Positions 34,054 through 42,604 of a stretch of DNA of 64,000 nucleotides are shown piece by piece. Made by a program: the position numbers and the translations under genes. Source of the stretch: Terriglobus saanensis SP1PR4. GTDB taxonomy: Bacteria; Acidobacteriota; Terriglobia; Terriglobales; Acidobacteriaceae. The stretch spans positions 4,898,001 to 4,962,000 of the forward strand of contig NC_014963.1 of NCBI RefSeq assembly GCF_000179915.2. Direction: 5' to 3'. Each line of letters begins with the position of its first letter. Within the stretch, counting starts at the first letter, position 1. Below the pieces are notes generated by a model that did not search any database, had not been told where the DNA came from, and saw nothing but the letters and a program-made list of their open reading frames with translations.

Positions 34054-34791
34054 ATGGAAACAACCTCGAAAGCGGAATTCAATCCGGCCCGTTTCAAGAA
34101 CACCATTCTGCGTCACCTGTCGTCCGACATCATCGAACATCTTCACCTGACGGCGGTCGCGCTGCCGATCGGTCGTCCGCTGGAAGAGATCGGCAACACC
34201 ATCAAACATCTCTATTTTGTGGAGGAAGGCGTAGGTTCGATGACGACCGCCTTCAAAGATGGCTCAGAAGCGGAGGTCTCCATGTTCGGCTATGAGTCCG
34301 TCATTGGCGTCTCCGCTCTGATGGGCACAAAACGCAGCCTCAACCGTATCTATATGCAAATTGAAGGACGCGGCTTCTCCTGCCCCACGGACTTTGCCAG
34401 GAAAGAATTCAGCCTGGGCGGAGAGTTCCAGCGCCTTTGCCTCCGCTACGTACAGGTACAGCTCACCCAGCTGGCGCAGTCGGCGGGCTGCGGCGTAAAA
34501 CATACCGTGGACCAGCGACTGGCGCGCTGGCTATTGATTACCTCTGACCGCGCCCGGAGCGACAACCTCAAATTTTCCCAGGAGTTTCTGGGTTCCATGC
34601 TGGGGAGCAAACGGACTTCCGTCTCGCTGGCAGCTCACAAATTCAAGCTCGCCGGTCTGGTCGACTATCGCCATGGCATGATTCAACTGCTGGACAAACC
34701 CCGCCTGCAGCAGAGGGCTTGCGAATGCTATGCCGTCGTCAAAGACCATCTCGACAACTACACCGAGTTCGACACAGGTTTCGTGGTGTAG
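34054..34791 (+). CDS. Crp/Fnr-family transcriptional regulator
   Basis: The 245-residue protein has an N-terminal cyclic-nucleotide-binding-like barrel (about 30-130, 'IKHLYFVEEGVGSMTTAFKDGSEAEVSMFG'). A long dimer helix and a C-terminal winged helix (about 165-225, 'SQEFLGSMLGSKRTSVSLAAHKF') follow. The phosphate-binding cassette lacks the Arg-Ser pair of true cAMP binders, and no N-terminal Fe-S Cys set exists, so the signal is unknown. Such proteins are frequent in Terriglobia. About 220 bases of non-coding sequence precede it. Confidence 0.88.
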   Translation: METTSKAEFNPARFKNTILRHLSSDIIEHLHLTAVALPIGRPLEEIGNTIKHLYFVEEGVGSMTTAFKDGSEAEVSMFGYESVIGVSALMGTKRSLNRIYMQIEGRGFSCPTDFARKEFSLGGEFQRLCLRYVQVQLTQLAQSAGCGVKHTVDQRLARWLLITSDRARSDNLKFSQEFLGSMLGSKRTSVSLAAHKFKLAGLVDYRHGMIQLLDKPRLQQRACECYAVVKDHLDNYTEFDTGFVV

Positions 34792-34815
34792 CTTTTCAGC
34801 GCGTCAAGGGAAGTT

Positions 34816-35148
34816 CTAACGTACGGAGAATGACAGGCTGACGGGAATGCCGTCTCCGGCCTTCGCCCACACCAGAGAATCCCCTACATCCACAATCTTG
34901 CCATCGCGCACGACCATCACATCCACCGCCTCGCGCGTACAGGCATGCGCCACTGCGTGACCGTTGGCATCCACCGTCGCTGTTTGTAAATCGCTGCCGT
35001 AGCTCTGGCAGGTGACTTCTACTGGCCCGGAATAATGATGGGGAACTTCGACACGAAGTGTCTGCCGATGCTCCCTGCAGCACAGCATCACGGGAACAAA
35101 GCATACCGCAGTGAGTATGGCTAAGTCCGATGCTCTTAAAGGTCTCAT
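34816..35148 (-). CDS. Small exported protein of unknown function
   Basis: The 110-residue protein begins with a hydrophobic segment (LAILTAVCFVPVMLCC, about 9-24) that could be a signal peptide or lipobox region. About 85 residues predicted as beta-rich follow ('YSGPVEVTCQSYG', 'DVMVVRDGKIVDVGDSLVW'). I do not recognise the family. It is convergent with the Crp-like gene (24 bases between stops) and divergent from the TPR gene. Confidence 0.6.
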   Translation of the reverse strand: MRPLRASDLAILTAVCFVPVMLCCREHRQTLRVEVPHHYSGPVEVTCQSYGSDLQTATVDANGHAVAHACTREAVDVMVVRDGKIVDVGDSLVWAKAGDGIPVSLSFSVR

Positions 35149-35317
35149 TCCTTCACTCTCTCTTGTAAGCGAAGGAGAGTCAAGCCTTCCTCCGTGTATT
35201 CGCTATGTCTTTCCCCGCCAGGGCCTTACGAGAGACGGAATATTCTGTGCGACCGCGTGTCTTAACCTCTAGTCCTATACACCGAAGTCTTATTTCTGAT
35301 CACCATCGCGTCGACGC

Positions 35318-37135
35318 ATGCCTTGTGATGCTCCAGCCCGGGTATGGCAATTTCCACTCAACCATATTTTGAAAGGTCTTCCCTTGACCCCTATTTCCTG
35401 TAGCTCCTCTGCTGTCTCTGTCGTGCGTAACTCCGACGCTCCTCACTCATACGCTCCCGGCTTTAGCGCACGTAGAAAGACCCTGAAGAACCTCTTCGGC
35501 ACACTCGCCCTTTTCACCTCGCTGATCTCTGCCCCCTCGCTTGTGGCACAGCACCATCACCACGGCGCAGAGGGCGGAGATGCTAATGCCGCCATCGAGA
35601 AGTTTGGCGCGGTCAAGATGCCGATCTCCTGCGCCGCCTCCGTACAGGCGCCCTTTGAACGCGGCATCGCTCTGCTCCACTCGTTCTGGTATGAAGAAGC
35701 TGTCAAGCAGTTCAAGGCGGTTGCTGTCGCCGATCCTCACTGCGCCATGGCCCAGTGGGCGCTGGCGATGACCGAGCCGCGTCCCTTCTGGGATGGCCTG
35801 CCGGACGAACGTCGCAAGGCCGGTATCGCCGAAATCGACAAGGCCACCAGCCTGAAGCCGAAGACCGACCGCGAGCAACGCTACATCGCTGCCCTCAGCG
35901 GCTATCTCCACGCCTCCCCCTCCGACGGCAAAGCCGCTCTGCAGTCCTATGACGACAAAATGGCCGCGCTCCACACCGCCTATCCCGAAGATGTTGAAGC
36001 GACCGCTTTCTACGGCCTCGCTCTGGCAACCAGCGTCATCGACACGCAGGACATTGTCGGGGATGGCCGAAGAGCGCTCTCCGTGCTTGAACCGGGGTTC
36101 CAGGCGCACCCGGATCATCCAGGATTCGCGCACTACATCATTCATACCTGCGACAATCCGCAACTTGCCCGCGAAGCCCTTCCTGCGGCGGAGCGGTATG
36201 CCGCGATTGCGCCCTCTTCGGCACACGCTCTGCACATGCCCGGACATATCTTTGCGCGCCTGGGTATGTGGCCGGAAGACGTGACCTCCAACGTGGCCTC
36301 CGTTCACGCCTCGGAGTATGCGGAGAAGAACCATTTGGGCGGTGTGACGCACGAAGCCCATGCCTATGAGTTCCTTCTCTATGCCTACCTGCAGCAGGCC
36401 GACGATGCAGAGGCAAAGCGCATCCTGGACATGACGGAACCCATGGCCGCGCACCTGCGCGCTCCCGAATTTGCGACCGACGGTATGGCTCCCTACATCA
36501 CTTATTTCCAGGTAGAGTTTCCTTCCATCTACTACCTGGAGATACACGACTGGCAGGCTGTCCTCGCGATTCCGGAACCTGCCAACTCCATCACCTCCAC
36601 CAAGTACTACCGGTACTGGGCGCAGGCGATTGCGGCAGGTCATCTGCGCGACGCCGACGCCGCGGATAAGGCAGCCGCGGCCGCTCAGCAGTTCTCTGAA
36701 GCCGCGCAGAAAGAGGGAAGTCCGATCGGTGCGGAGATGGTTGCAACCTTGGGCACCGTCAAAGCATGGCAGAGCTTCGCGCATAAAAATGACGATCAGG
36801 CATTGCAGCAGATCAGCGCCGCAGCCGATATTCAGGACCGTGTCGGCCAGGCAGAGGTAGACATCCCCGCACGTGAAATGTACGGCGACATGCTGATGCT
36901 GGAGGATCGCCCCGGCGAAGCATTGGTGCAATATCGGACCGCCCTTCAGCTCAGCCCGAACCGCCTCAACGCTCTGGCGAATGCTGGCCGCGCCGCCGAA
37001 GCTTCAGGCCGACCCGATGAAGCCGCGACGTATTACACGCAGCTCTTGAAAATCACTGCGGGCGGCACGAAGACCCAGAGGCCCGAAGTCGCACACGCTC
37101 ACGAGTTCATCAACCGGCAGGAAGCCCTTCTTTAG
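35318..37135 (+). CDS. Exported TPR-repeat protein
   Basis: From the first ATG the protein is 605 residues, but the signal peptide core ('RRKTLKNLFGTLALFTSLISAPSLVAQ', about 51-77) lies far in. A GTG at 35423 may be the true start. The mature protein begins with a His cluster (QHHHHG). TPR-like helix pairs follow: 'FWYEEAVKQFKAVAVADPHCAMAQWALAM' and 'PGEALVQYRTALQLSPNRLNALANAGRAAEASGRPDEAATYY' at the C-terminus. A central 'HPGFAHYIIHTCDNP' and 'HALHMPGHIFARLGMW' repeat-like region is shared by many acidobacterial TPR proteins. The function is likely a scaffold in the periplasm; ligand unknown. Confidence 0.82.
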   Translation: MPCDAPARVWQFPLNHILKGLPLTPISCSSSAVSVVRNSDAPHSYAPGFSARRKTLKNLFGTLALFTSLISAPSLVAQHHHHGAEGGDANAAIEKFGAVKMPISCAASVQAPFERGIALLHSFWYEEAVKQFKAVAVADPHCAMAQWALAMTEPRPFWDGLPDERRKAGIAEIDKATSLKPKTDREQRYIAALSGYLHASPSDGKAALQSYDDKMAALHTAYPEDVEATAFYGLALATSVIDTQDIVGDGRRALSVLEPGFQAHPDHPGFAHYIIHTCDNPQLAREALPAAERYAAIAPSSAHALHMPGHIFARLGMWPEDVTSNVASVHASEYAEKNHLGGVTHEAHAYEFLLYAYLQQADDAEAKRILDMTEPMAAHLRAPEFATDGMAPYITYFQVEFPSIYYLEIHDWQAVLAIPEPANSITSTKYYRYWAQAIAAGHLRDADAADKAAAAAQQFSEAAQKEGSPIGAEMVATLGTVKAWQSFAHKNDDQALQQISAAADIQDRVGQAEVDIPAREMYGDMLMLEDRPGEALVQYRTALQLSPNRLNALANAGRAAEASGRPDEAATYYTQLLKITAGGTKTQRPEVAHAHEFINRQEALL

Positions 37136-37159
37136 GTTTCCTTTGAGGAGACGACCCAC

Positions 37160-37326
37160 ATGTCACCAACGAATCGTTGGTGCGAATCGAAACGTTGCTG
37201 CGTGAAAACTTACATGGCGTCTTCGGAGAACACGATGCACAGAAACGTCGCAACAACATCGCTCGACTCTGGGCGAAAGACAAAATAGAAGTCCTTTACA
37301 CGTTCCTCGACCCACCAACGAAGTAA
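37160..37326 (+). pseudogene. Truncated, frameshifted SnoaL/NTF2-like gene remnant
   Basis: A ribosome site GAGGAG (37145-37150) is followed 9 bases on by ATG (37160), but the frame must shift within the first few codons. Only then does it read ESLVRIETLLRENLHGVFG ... HDAQKRRNNIARLWAKDK ... VLYTFLDPP, which looks like the first helix and strand of SnoaL-like proteins. The frame ends at TAA 37326, just 3 bases before repeat module A copy 5; the remaining two thirds of a SnoaL domain are missing. The repeat, or the event that brought it, appears to have cut the gene. Confidence 0.55.
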
Positions 37327-37328
37327 CC

Positions 37329-37392
37329 GTGCCCCATTCTTTCGCAGCCTTATCGCGAAAGGGTGGGGTCGCGCGGAGCGCACAAACAGATT
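37329..37392 (+). repeat. Composite repeat, module A copy 5
   Basis: GTGCCCCATTCTTTCGCAGC, TATCGCGAAAGGG, GTGGGGTCGCGCGGAGC, GCACAAACAGATTT. Read as protein it gives the first residues (MGSRGAHKQ) of the over-extended condensation-like frame. Confidence 0.85.
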
Positions 37393-37491
37393 TTTCAGGA
37401 AGCGCGAAGAACTAACCAGGGGAATAAAGAAGCTACAGGTGTGTTTCCACTTACAACACTTCCTCGATTGGAAGTTGGAAGGGGAAGTCCA

Positions 37492-38793
37492 TTGCTGAAG
37501 GTAGCCGATCCTGTACTGTCCGCATCACCCGTTGCATCCACACCACAGATGCCTTCGATGGGCTCCTTCCAGGAGTTTTATTGGCTCCTGGAACAACTCT
37601 GTTCGTTTTCTTTCGTCCTTCTGGCTGAAGTGGAAGGAGAAACAACGGTGGAGGATTGGCAGCGAGCAGCGGACCTCGTGCAAGCCCGGTATCCATTGCT
37701 TTCTGTCTCGATCCGGAAAGAGAACGGGAAGAGACCCTACTTCGTTCCAAACCCTGAACCCATTCGTGTGCGCGTAGTCCCCATGTCCTCCATCTCTTCC
37801 CTCACCGACGAAATGGAACAGGAGCAACGAAATCCCTTTGGCGACGGGAGCGGAGTCCTCACGCGCATCAAGTTAATTCACAGCAGAGAACGATCCGCAG
37901 TCTTACTTACGACGCATCACTCCCTGGGCGATGGAAGATCGAATCTTCTTGTCATGCAGGATCTTCTTGCGGCCGCGGCAGGGGAGCCGATTGGCCCGCG
38001 CTTGCCTCCCGGACCAACTGGAGACCAGGTTCTCGGGTTCAAAGAGGTTCCATATAAACGGAAACTTCCCGCCGGTACAAAGTTCAGCATAGTCCCCGAT
38101 CTCTTCGCACGGTCGGGCAGGGTTCGTATCCGTCGTCTCCAACTCGACCGGGAAGAGACCTCGACGCTCGTGCAGCGCGCCAAGGCCGAAGGGACGACCG
38201 TACAGGGAGCTCTCGTGGCGGCCTTCGTGATGGCTGGCCGGCACTACTCCAAAGCCTGGAGAACTTCTTCTGTACGTTGTTTGAACACGATGGATCTGCG
38301 TTCGATGATGCATCTTCCCATGACCAGTGGCGTTCTCCTGGCAGGGCATCATGCTGTCTACGAAGCGTCGCAGAGTCTGCCCTTCTGGGAGTTTGCACGT
38401 TGGATCAAGAACGACCTTCGCAAAGCGCGAACACCGGAAGGTGCACTGGCGTCGCTGGGAAGTATCCGGAATATCCTCAGTGAGGAACGTACCCCGGAAC
38501 AGTTTCAGACCATCCTGAACGCAGGACCATCGATAAATCTGATCGTCAACAACAACGGCATCTATAACTCGAGAACGGATTTTGAAGGATTGAAGCTGCG
38601 GTCCCTCTCCTACGCAGGGCCCGTCATCGCGGAAGGCCCGCAGAACATCTCCGCCATTACGGTCGACGGGATACTGGATCTCACGCATGTGAGCATGAAT
38701 CCTTTTCCGGATTTTCTGGAAGAGGCGCGAGACCTGCTGGTTACGTTCTCTCACGAAGCCAGAGAACCAGCCGGAGCAGGCCTTCGCGGGTAA
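37492..38793 (+). CDS. Condensation/PapA-like acyltransferase
   Basis: The protein carries the HHxxxDG-type catalytic motif as THHSLGDGRS at about residues 141-150. 'GSFQEFYWLLEQLCSFSFVLLAEVEG' (start of the chloramphenicol-acetyltransferase-like fold) and a late 'TVDGILDLTHVSMNPFPDFLEEARDLL' in place of the DFGWG region are also seen. This fits free-standing condensation-like acyltransferases (PapA5/WES superfamily) that esterify alcohols or amines with acyl-CoA/acyl-carrier substrates. The open frame starts at 37363 inside repeat module A. The TTG at 37492 has AAGGGG 7 bases upstream and is preferred (433 residues); GTG 37441 or ATG 37549 are alternatives. Confidence 0.72.
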   Translation: MLKVADPVLSASPVASTPQMPSMGSFQEFYWLLEQLCSFSFVLLAEVEGETTVEDWQRAADLVQARYPLLSVSIRKENGKRPYFVPNPEPIRVRVVPMSSISSLTDEMEQEQRNPFGDGSGVLTRIKLIHSRERSAVLLTTHHSLGDGRSNLLVMQDLLAAAAGEPIGPRLPPGPTGDQVLGFKEVPYKRKLPAGTKFSIVPDLFARSGRVRIRRLQLDREETSTLVQRAKAEGTTVQGALVAAFVMAGRHYSKAWRTSSVRCLNTMDLRSMMHLPMTSGVLLAGHHAVYEASQSLPFWEFARWIKNDLRKARTPEGALASLGSIRNILSEERTPEQFQTILNAGPSINLIVNNNGIYNSRTDFEGLKLRSLSYAGPVIAEGPQNISAITVDGILDLTHVSMNPFPDFLEEARDLLVTFSHEAREPAGAGLRG

Positions 38794-39033
38794 CTAGCGT
38801 GCCCCGAGTCTGAAGCCCAAGGCCTCGACAACGCGTCGGGTCGTTGGGCGAAGAGCGTCGGCTCCACGTTCGATCAGGCGATCGACGCCTCGGGCCGCGC
38901 GCACGATCTGATCGGCACAATGGTCTACACAGACGGAGAATCGAACATCCAAAGGGAGGTGAGTGGGTACTTTTGCTGGAACCGCAATCGTCGCAGGCGT
39001 TAGGCTGGAGCTTGGAACCAGGAACAGGCCACG

Positions 39034-39903
39034 ATGCAAGCCAACAGCTCCCCATCCCGAACCGCTCTCAGTGTGGCCCTGCGCCGCGCCGCGCACCAAA
39101 GAGTGGACGCGCCGCTCGTATTCGAAGATCTGCTCGCCCAGCGCATCGTAGGTGCCGAAGCGGAGCGTTTGGGTCTGTCGCAAAACGCTCCCAGACGCAA
39201 CAGCTCGCGCACGCTGCGCGCCTTTCTTGTGGCCCGCTCCCGCTATGCTGAGGACCTGTTGGCTGCTGGGGTTCGAGAGGGCGTGACCCAATACGTCCTT
39301 CTGGGCGCTGGGCTCGATACCTTCAGCTACAGGAATCCGCACAGCAGCCTCCGCTGCTTCGAGGTCGATCATCCGGCCACGCAACAATGGAAGCTTGGCC
39401 TTCTTACCGAGGCCGGCATTCCCATTCCACTCTCTACCACCCATGTTCCCGTCGATTTCGAACATCAGGACCTCACTTCACAACTCGTTCAAAAGGGCTT
39501 CGATCCTCACCAGCGAACCTTCTTCGCCTGGCTCGGTGTGGTCCCTTACCTCACGCTCGCCGCGTTTGAATCAACGCTCGACGTGATTGCTTCGCATCCG
39601 TCCGGGTCAGGCTTTGTGATGGACTACAGCCTGCCGCGTGCTTCGCTGCCTTATGAGGAACAGCTCGCTCACGACTCGCTCGCCGCGCGTGTGGCTGCGG
39701 CAGGCGAACCCTTCCAATTGTTTTTCGACCCGAAGAATCTCAGCGAGAGACTCCGGCTCAGATCTTTTTCCCGCATCGAAGATCTCGATGCGCACAACAT
39801 CAATCAGCGCTACTTCAAACATCGCGAAGACGGTCTGGCAGTCCTCGGCACAGCAGGTCATCTCCTCTCCGCCTGGAAGACGGAAGAAGAGCAAAGGGTT
39901 TAA
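39034..39903 (+). CDS. Class I SAM-dependent O-methyltransferase, LCMT/Ppm1-like
   Basis: The 289-residue protein shows the leucine-carboxyl-methyltransferase-like pattern: 'RTALSVALRRAAHQ', 'RNSSRTLRAFLVARSRYAED', SAM-binding motif 'YVLLGAGLDTFSYR', then 'FEVDHPATQQWK' with the acidic ribose ligand. 'FFAWLGVVPYLTLAAFESTL' and 'GSGFVMDYSLP' follow. Bacterial members methylate carboxyl or hydroxyl groups of small molecules, often polyketides. It lies 240 bases after the acyltransferase on the same strand, so the two may tailor the same metabolite. Its stop overlaps the stop of a tiny gene on the other strand. Confidence 0.82.
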   Translation: MQANSSPSRTALSVALRRAAHQRVDAPLVFEDLLAQRIVGAEAERLGLSQNAPRRNSSRTLRAFLVARSRYAEDLLAAGVREGVTQYVLLGAGLDTFSYRNPHSSLRCFEVDHPATQQWKLGLLTEAGIPIPLSTTHVPVDFEHQDLTSQLVQKGFDPHQRTFFAWLGVVPYLTLAAFESTLDVIASHPSGSGFVMDYSLPRASLPYEEQLAHDSLAARVAAAGEPFQLFFDPKNLSERLRLRSFSRIEDLDAHNINQRYFKHREDGLAVLGTAGHLLSAWKTEEEQRV

Positions 39904-39995
39904 TTCTTTTCTTCGGATGAACCGGAACGGGTCGCGATCAGGCAGGGGACAATCACCATGGCAAGAAATGCAAGTCCAACGAAGACATCATGCAT
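39900..39995 (-). CDS. 31-residue single-helix membrane protein
   Basis: This minus-strand frame starts with ATG at 39995, 8 bases after a perfect AGGAG (40004-40008, read on the minus strand). It encodes a protein of 31 residues: MHDVFVGLAF, a hydrophobic stretch through about residue 21, then a polar tail RSGSSEEKN. One membrane helix with the polar tail after it is predicted. The strong ribosome site and the clean hydrophobic/polar layout argue that it is real despite its size. Its last two stop bases overlap the methyltransferase stop. I cannot name a family. Confidence 0.55.
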   Translation of the reverse strand: MHDVFVGLAFLAMVIVPCLIATRSGSSEEKN

Positions 39996-40223
39996 GGCAA
40001 AATCTCCTGGGGTCGGCCCGAAGTGCTCAGAGGGGTTCAATCAGCTTTTTTAGAATCTGCCTCTGCGCCAGATTGGGACATTCCACTTCTCTCCTTTCTG
40101 CTAACACCTTTGGGGCATGCCCACTCACTCTGCCTTCCTCCGTCCCTTTGGAGAGGGTGATTTTGAGCCGATTTCTCTCCCTTAGAGGCTTTCTTTCATC
40201 GTCCCGACCCCTAAAATTGAGCT
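39996..40223. other. Intergenic stretch before folC
   Basis: About 230 bases with no coding signal; a C/T-rich tract at 40085-40150 precedes folC. Nothing else specific was recognised. Confidence 0.5.
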
Positions 40224-41591
40224 ATGAACTACGCCACCGCCATCGAGCATCTGTATGCGTTGGGACACGAACTGGCCCCCAAGCCCAAGGGATCCAACGC
40301 CCCTCGAAGAAAATTCGATCTCGCGCACATGCGCGCTCTGGCCGAAGAGTTAGGGAACCCTCAACGTTCCTTTACGTCCATCCTGATTGCCGGGACCAAT
40401 GGCAAAGGGTCGACCTCGGCCACGCTGGCAAGCATTCTGAAGAGCGCGGGCCACAGCGTCGGGCTCTATACTTCGCCGCATCTCGTCCGTGTCAACGAAC
40501 GCATCAAGACCTCGCACGACGGCGCGGCTCTCCGAGACATCGATGACGACACCTTCGCCCGCCTCTACGTGCGCGTAGACGACGCAGCGGCGAAGCTCGT
40601 CCAGGAGAACAAGCTTCCGCATGCCCCCAGCTTCTTTGAAGTCGTAACCGCCATTGCCTTTCTGGCCTTCGCCGAAGCAGGCGTCAAGATGGCGGTTCTC
40701 GAAGTCGGTCTCGGCGGACAGCTCGATGCCACCAACATCGTCGATCCCATCCTCAGCGTCATCACCGATATCTCGCTCGACCATACCGAGTGGCTGGGCG
40801 ACACCATCACGCTCATCGCCGGGGAGAAGGCGGGCATTCTGCGCGAAAACGGCATCATGATCACGCTGCCGCAGCACGCCGACGCCAACCGCGCCCTGGG
40901 CGAAGTCGCCGTCGCCAAGAACGTCACCGGCATCAACGCAGCCGAGTACCTTCCTCTGCGCTCGAACGAAGCCCCGCGCAAAGACGCGGCAAACCATTAC
41001 AGCGTCCGTGTTCGCAACGAAGACCTCGCGGTGGACTCTCCCCTGGCGGGCAGCCATCAGCAGAGAAACATCGCCCTCGCCATCGCCACAGCGGTCGCGC
41101 TGGACGCGAAGGGAATCACCATCTCAAACGCCGCGATTGCCGAAGGAATCCGCACCACCGCATGGCCGGGACGCCTGCAGCGTCTCACCCTGCAGGGCCG
41201 CGACGTGCTGATGGATGTCGCGCACAATCCCGCAGGCGCCTGGGCGCTCCGCTCCTATCTCTCCAACACCTTCCAAGGCCCGCAGACACTCGTCTTCAGC
41301 TCGCTCGCAGACAAGGCCGTCGCGGAGATGGCGCAGATTTTGTTTCCGCTCTTCGAGGAAGAGGGAGGTAGAATTCTGCTCGCACCCATGAACAACCCCC
41401 GCGCCGCCACCGCAGAACAGCTCTCCTCCATCGCGACAGAGCTCGACACGAAAGCCGAAGTCTTTGCCGATGTCGCCTCCGCCATGACCGCCGCACTGTC
41501 GTACGGGCCGGGAACCATCGTCGTGGCAGGCTCTGTCTTTCTGGTCGGCGAAGTGCAGGCGCTGATCGACCGCGGAGAGTGGACGGCATGA
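40224..41591 (+). CDS. folC: Folylpolyglutamate synthase / dihydrofolate synthase
   Basis: The 455-residue Mur-ligase-fold protein has ATP loop GTNGKGS (57-63), 'GLYTSPHLVRVNERI' (pterin/folate region), 'FFEVVTAIAFLAFA', 'LEVGLGGQLDATNIVDP', 'ITDISLDHTEWLGDTI' and 'DVAHNPAGAWALRSYL' in the C-terminal domain. It adds glutamate to dihydropteroate and folates. The stop overlaps the plsC-like start (ATGA), so both are co-translated. Confidence 0.95.
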   Translation: MNYATAIEHLYALGHELAPKPKGSNAPRRKFDLAHMRALAEELGNPQRSFTSILIAGTNGKGSTSATLASILKSAGHSVGLYTSPHLVRVNERIKTSHDGAALRDIDDDTFARLYVRVDDAAAKLVQENKLPHAPSFFEVVTAIAFLAFAEAGVKMAVLEVGLGGQLDATNIVDPILSVITDISLDHTEWLGDTITLIAGEKAGILRENGIMITLPQHADANRALGEVAVAKNVTGINAAEYLPLRSNEAPRKDAANHYSVRVRNEDLAVDSPLAGSHQQRNIALAIATAVALDAKGITISNAAIAEGIRTTAWPGRLQRLTLQGRDVLMDVAHNPAGAWALRSYLSNTFQGPQTLVFSSLADKAVAEMAQILFPLFEEEGGRILLAPMNNPRAATAEQLSSIATELDTKAEVFADVASAMTAALSYGPGTIVVAGSVFLVGEVQALIDRGEWTA

Positions 41592-42394
41592 GCAGCAGTA
41601 CACCCTCCCCTGGTCGTAAATTCTTCCTCAAATGGCTGACGTATTTGTTCCTTGCTCCCCTGATGGCGCTGTGGACAGCCTTCTGCGGAACCCTCGCGCT
41701 TCTGGTCTCTCTGTGGGATAAACCCGGTAGGCAGCAGCACGCCGTCGCACAGATGTGGGCCAAGGGCATGCTCGCACTCGCACTTTCGCCGATGGAGGTC
41801 ATCCACCCGGAGCGCCTGCAGCGGTCCGGCGGCGCGGTCTACGCCAGCAATCACCTGAGCTATATGGATACGCCCGCGCTCTTCGGAACGCTGCCCTTCC
41901 AGTTCCGTATCCTGGCCAATCACTATCTCTTCAAATACCCCTTCGCCGGCGGATATCTCGAACGCTCCGGACAGGTGCCGATCGACCAGACCAGCATGCG
42001 GTCACAGGTAGCTGGCCTGATGCGTGGCGTCCGCTCGCTGCGCGAAGGCATGCCGCTGCTCCTCTTTCCCGACGGTTCGCGCGCCTCAGACGGACACGTC
42101 CACCAGTTCATGAGCGGCGCAGCCTTCATGGCCCTGAAGGCCCAGGTGCCGATCATCCCCATGGCGCTGATCGGAACCTACGAGCTGCTGCCGATGCATA
42201 CCTACGAGTTGAATCCTCGTCCATTGAAACTCGTCATCGGCGAAGCCATCGATACGACAGGACACACCACGAAGGAGACGGAAGAGTTTACGCAACGCCT
42301 CTTCAACTCCATCAGCGACATGTACTACGAGTACTCGCCGCTGGACCGGCCAGACCTCACGCCGGAGTCCGAAGCGAAAGACTTTGCTATTTAG
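41588..42394 (+). CDS. plsC: 1-acyl-sn-glycerol-3-phosphate acyltransferase
   Basis: The 268-residue protein has one or two N-terminal membrane segments (12-42). The acyltransferase motif I is NHLSYMD (His89, Asp94), and 'LFPDGSRASDG' is motif III with 'VPIIPMALIGTYELLP' as motif IV. It acylates lysophosphatidate on the way to phospholipids. ATG 41588 overlaps the folC stop; a longer frame from GTG 41579 adds only three residues. Grouping with accD and folC is common in lipid/folate clusters. Confidence 0.88.
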   Translation: MSSSTPSPGRKFFLKWLTYLFLAPLMALWTAFCGTLALLVSLWDKPGRQQHAVAQMWAKGMLALALSPMEVIHPERLQRSGGAVYASNHLSYMDTPALFGTLPFQFRILANHYLFKYPFAGGYLERSGQVPIDQTSMRSQVAGLMRGVRSLREGMPLLLFPDGSRASDGHVHQFMSGAAFMALKAQVPIIPMALIGTYELLPMHTYELNPRPLKLVIGEAIDTTGHTTKETEEFTQRLFNSISDMYYEYSPLDRPDLTPESEAKDFAI

Positions 42395-42510
42395 AACGAA
42401 AGATCTTCTGCGATAGAGTGCTCGTTGCGTTGTCTTTTTGCTGGGATGCAAGGAAAGAAACGAAGCTGTCACGGATAACTCTGCTTCGCCACTCTGAACG
42501 ATTCGAAATC

Positions 42511-42582
42511 GATCACTGATCGTAAGCCGACTTCACAGTACCGGTATGAACCGGTCTCCATTGCTCAGACCGGTACTGTGAA
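42511..42582. repeat. Regional repeat E, copy 1, with long hairpin
   Basis: The core AAGCCGACTT is at 42524-42533, preceded by TCACTGATCG. It overlaps a perfect 14-bp inverted repeat TTCACAGTACCGGT (42532-42545) / ACCGGTACTGTGAA (42569-42582). The hairpin lies between plsC and the convergent SDR gene and may also stop transcription. Confidence 0.7.
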
Positions 42583-42604
42583 GTGGCGGGTCAGGGAGGT
42601 ATAG

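Noticed and set aside
38794-39465. Minus-strand frame of 223 codons over the intergenic gap and the start of the methyltransferase
   Set aside because: The last 60 residues in the gap look protein-like, but most of the frame is antisense to the methyltransferase and no start or ribosome site supports it. The plus-strand frame in the gap is equally open.
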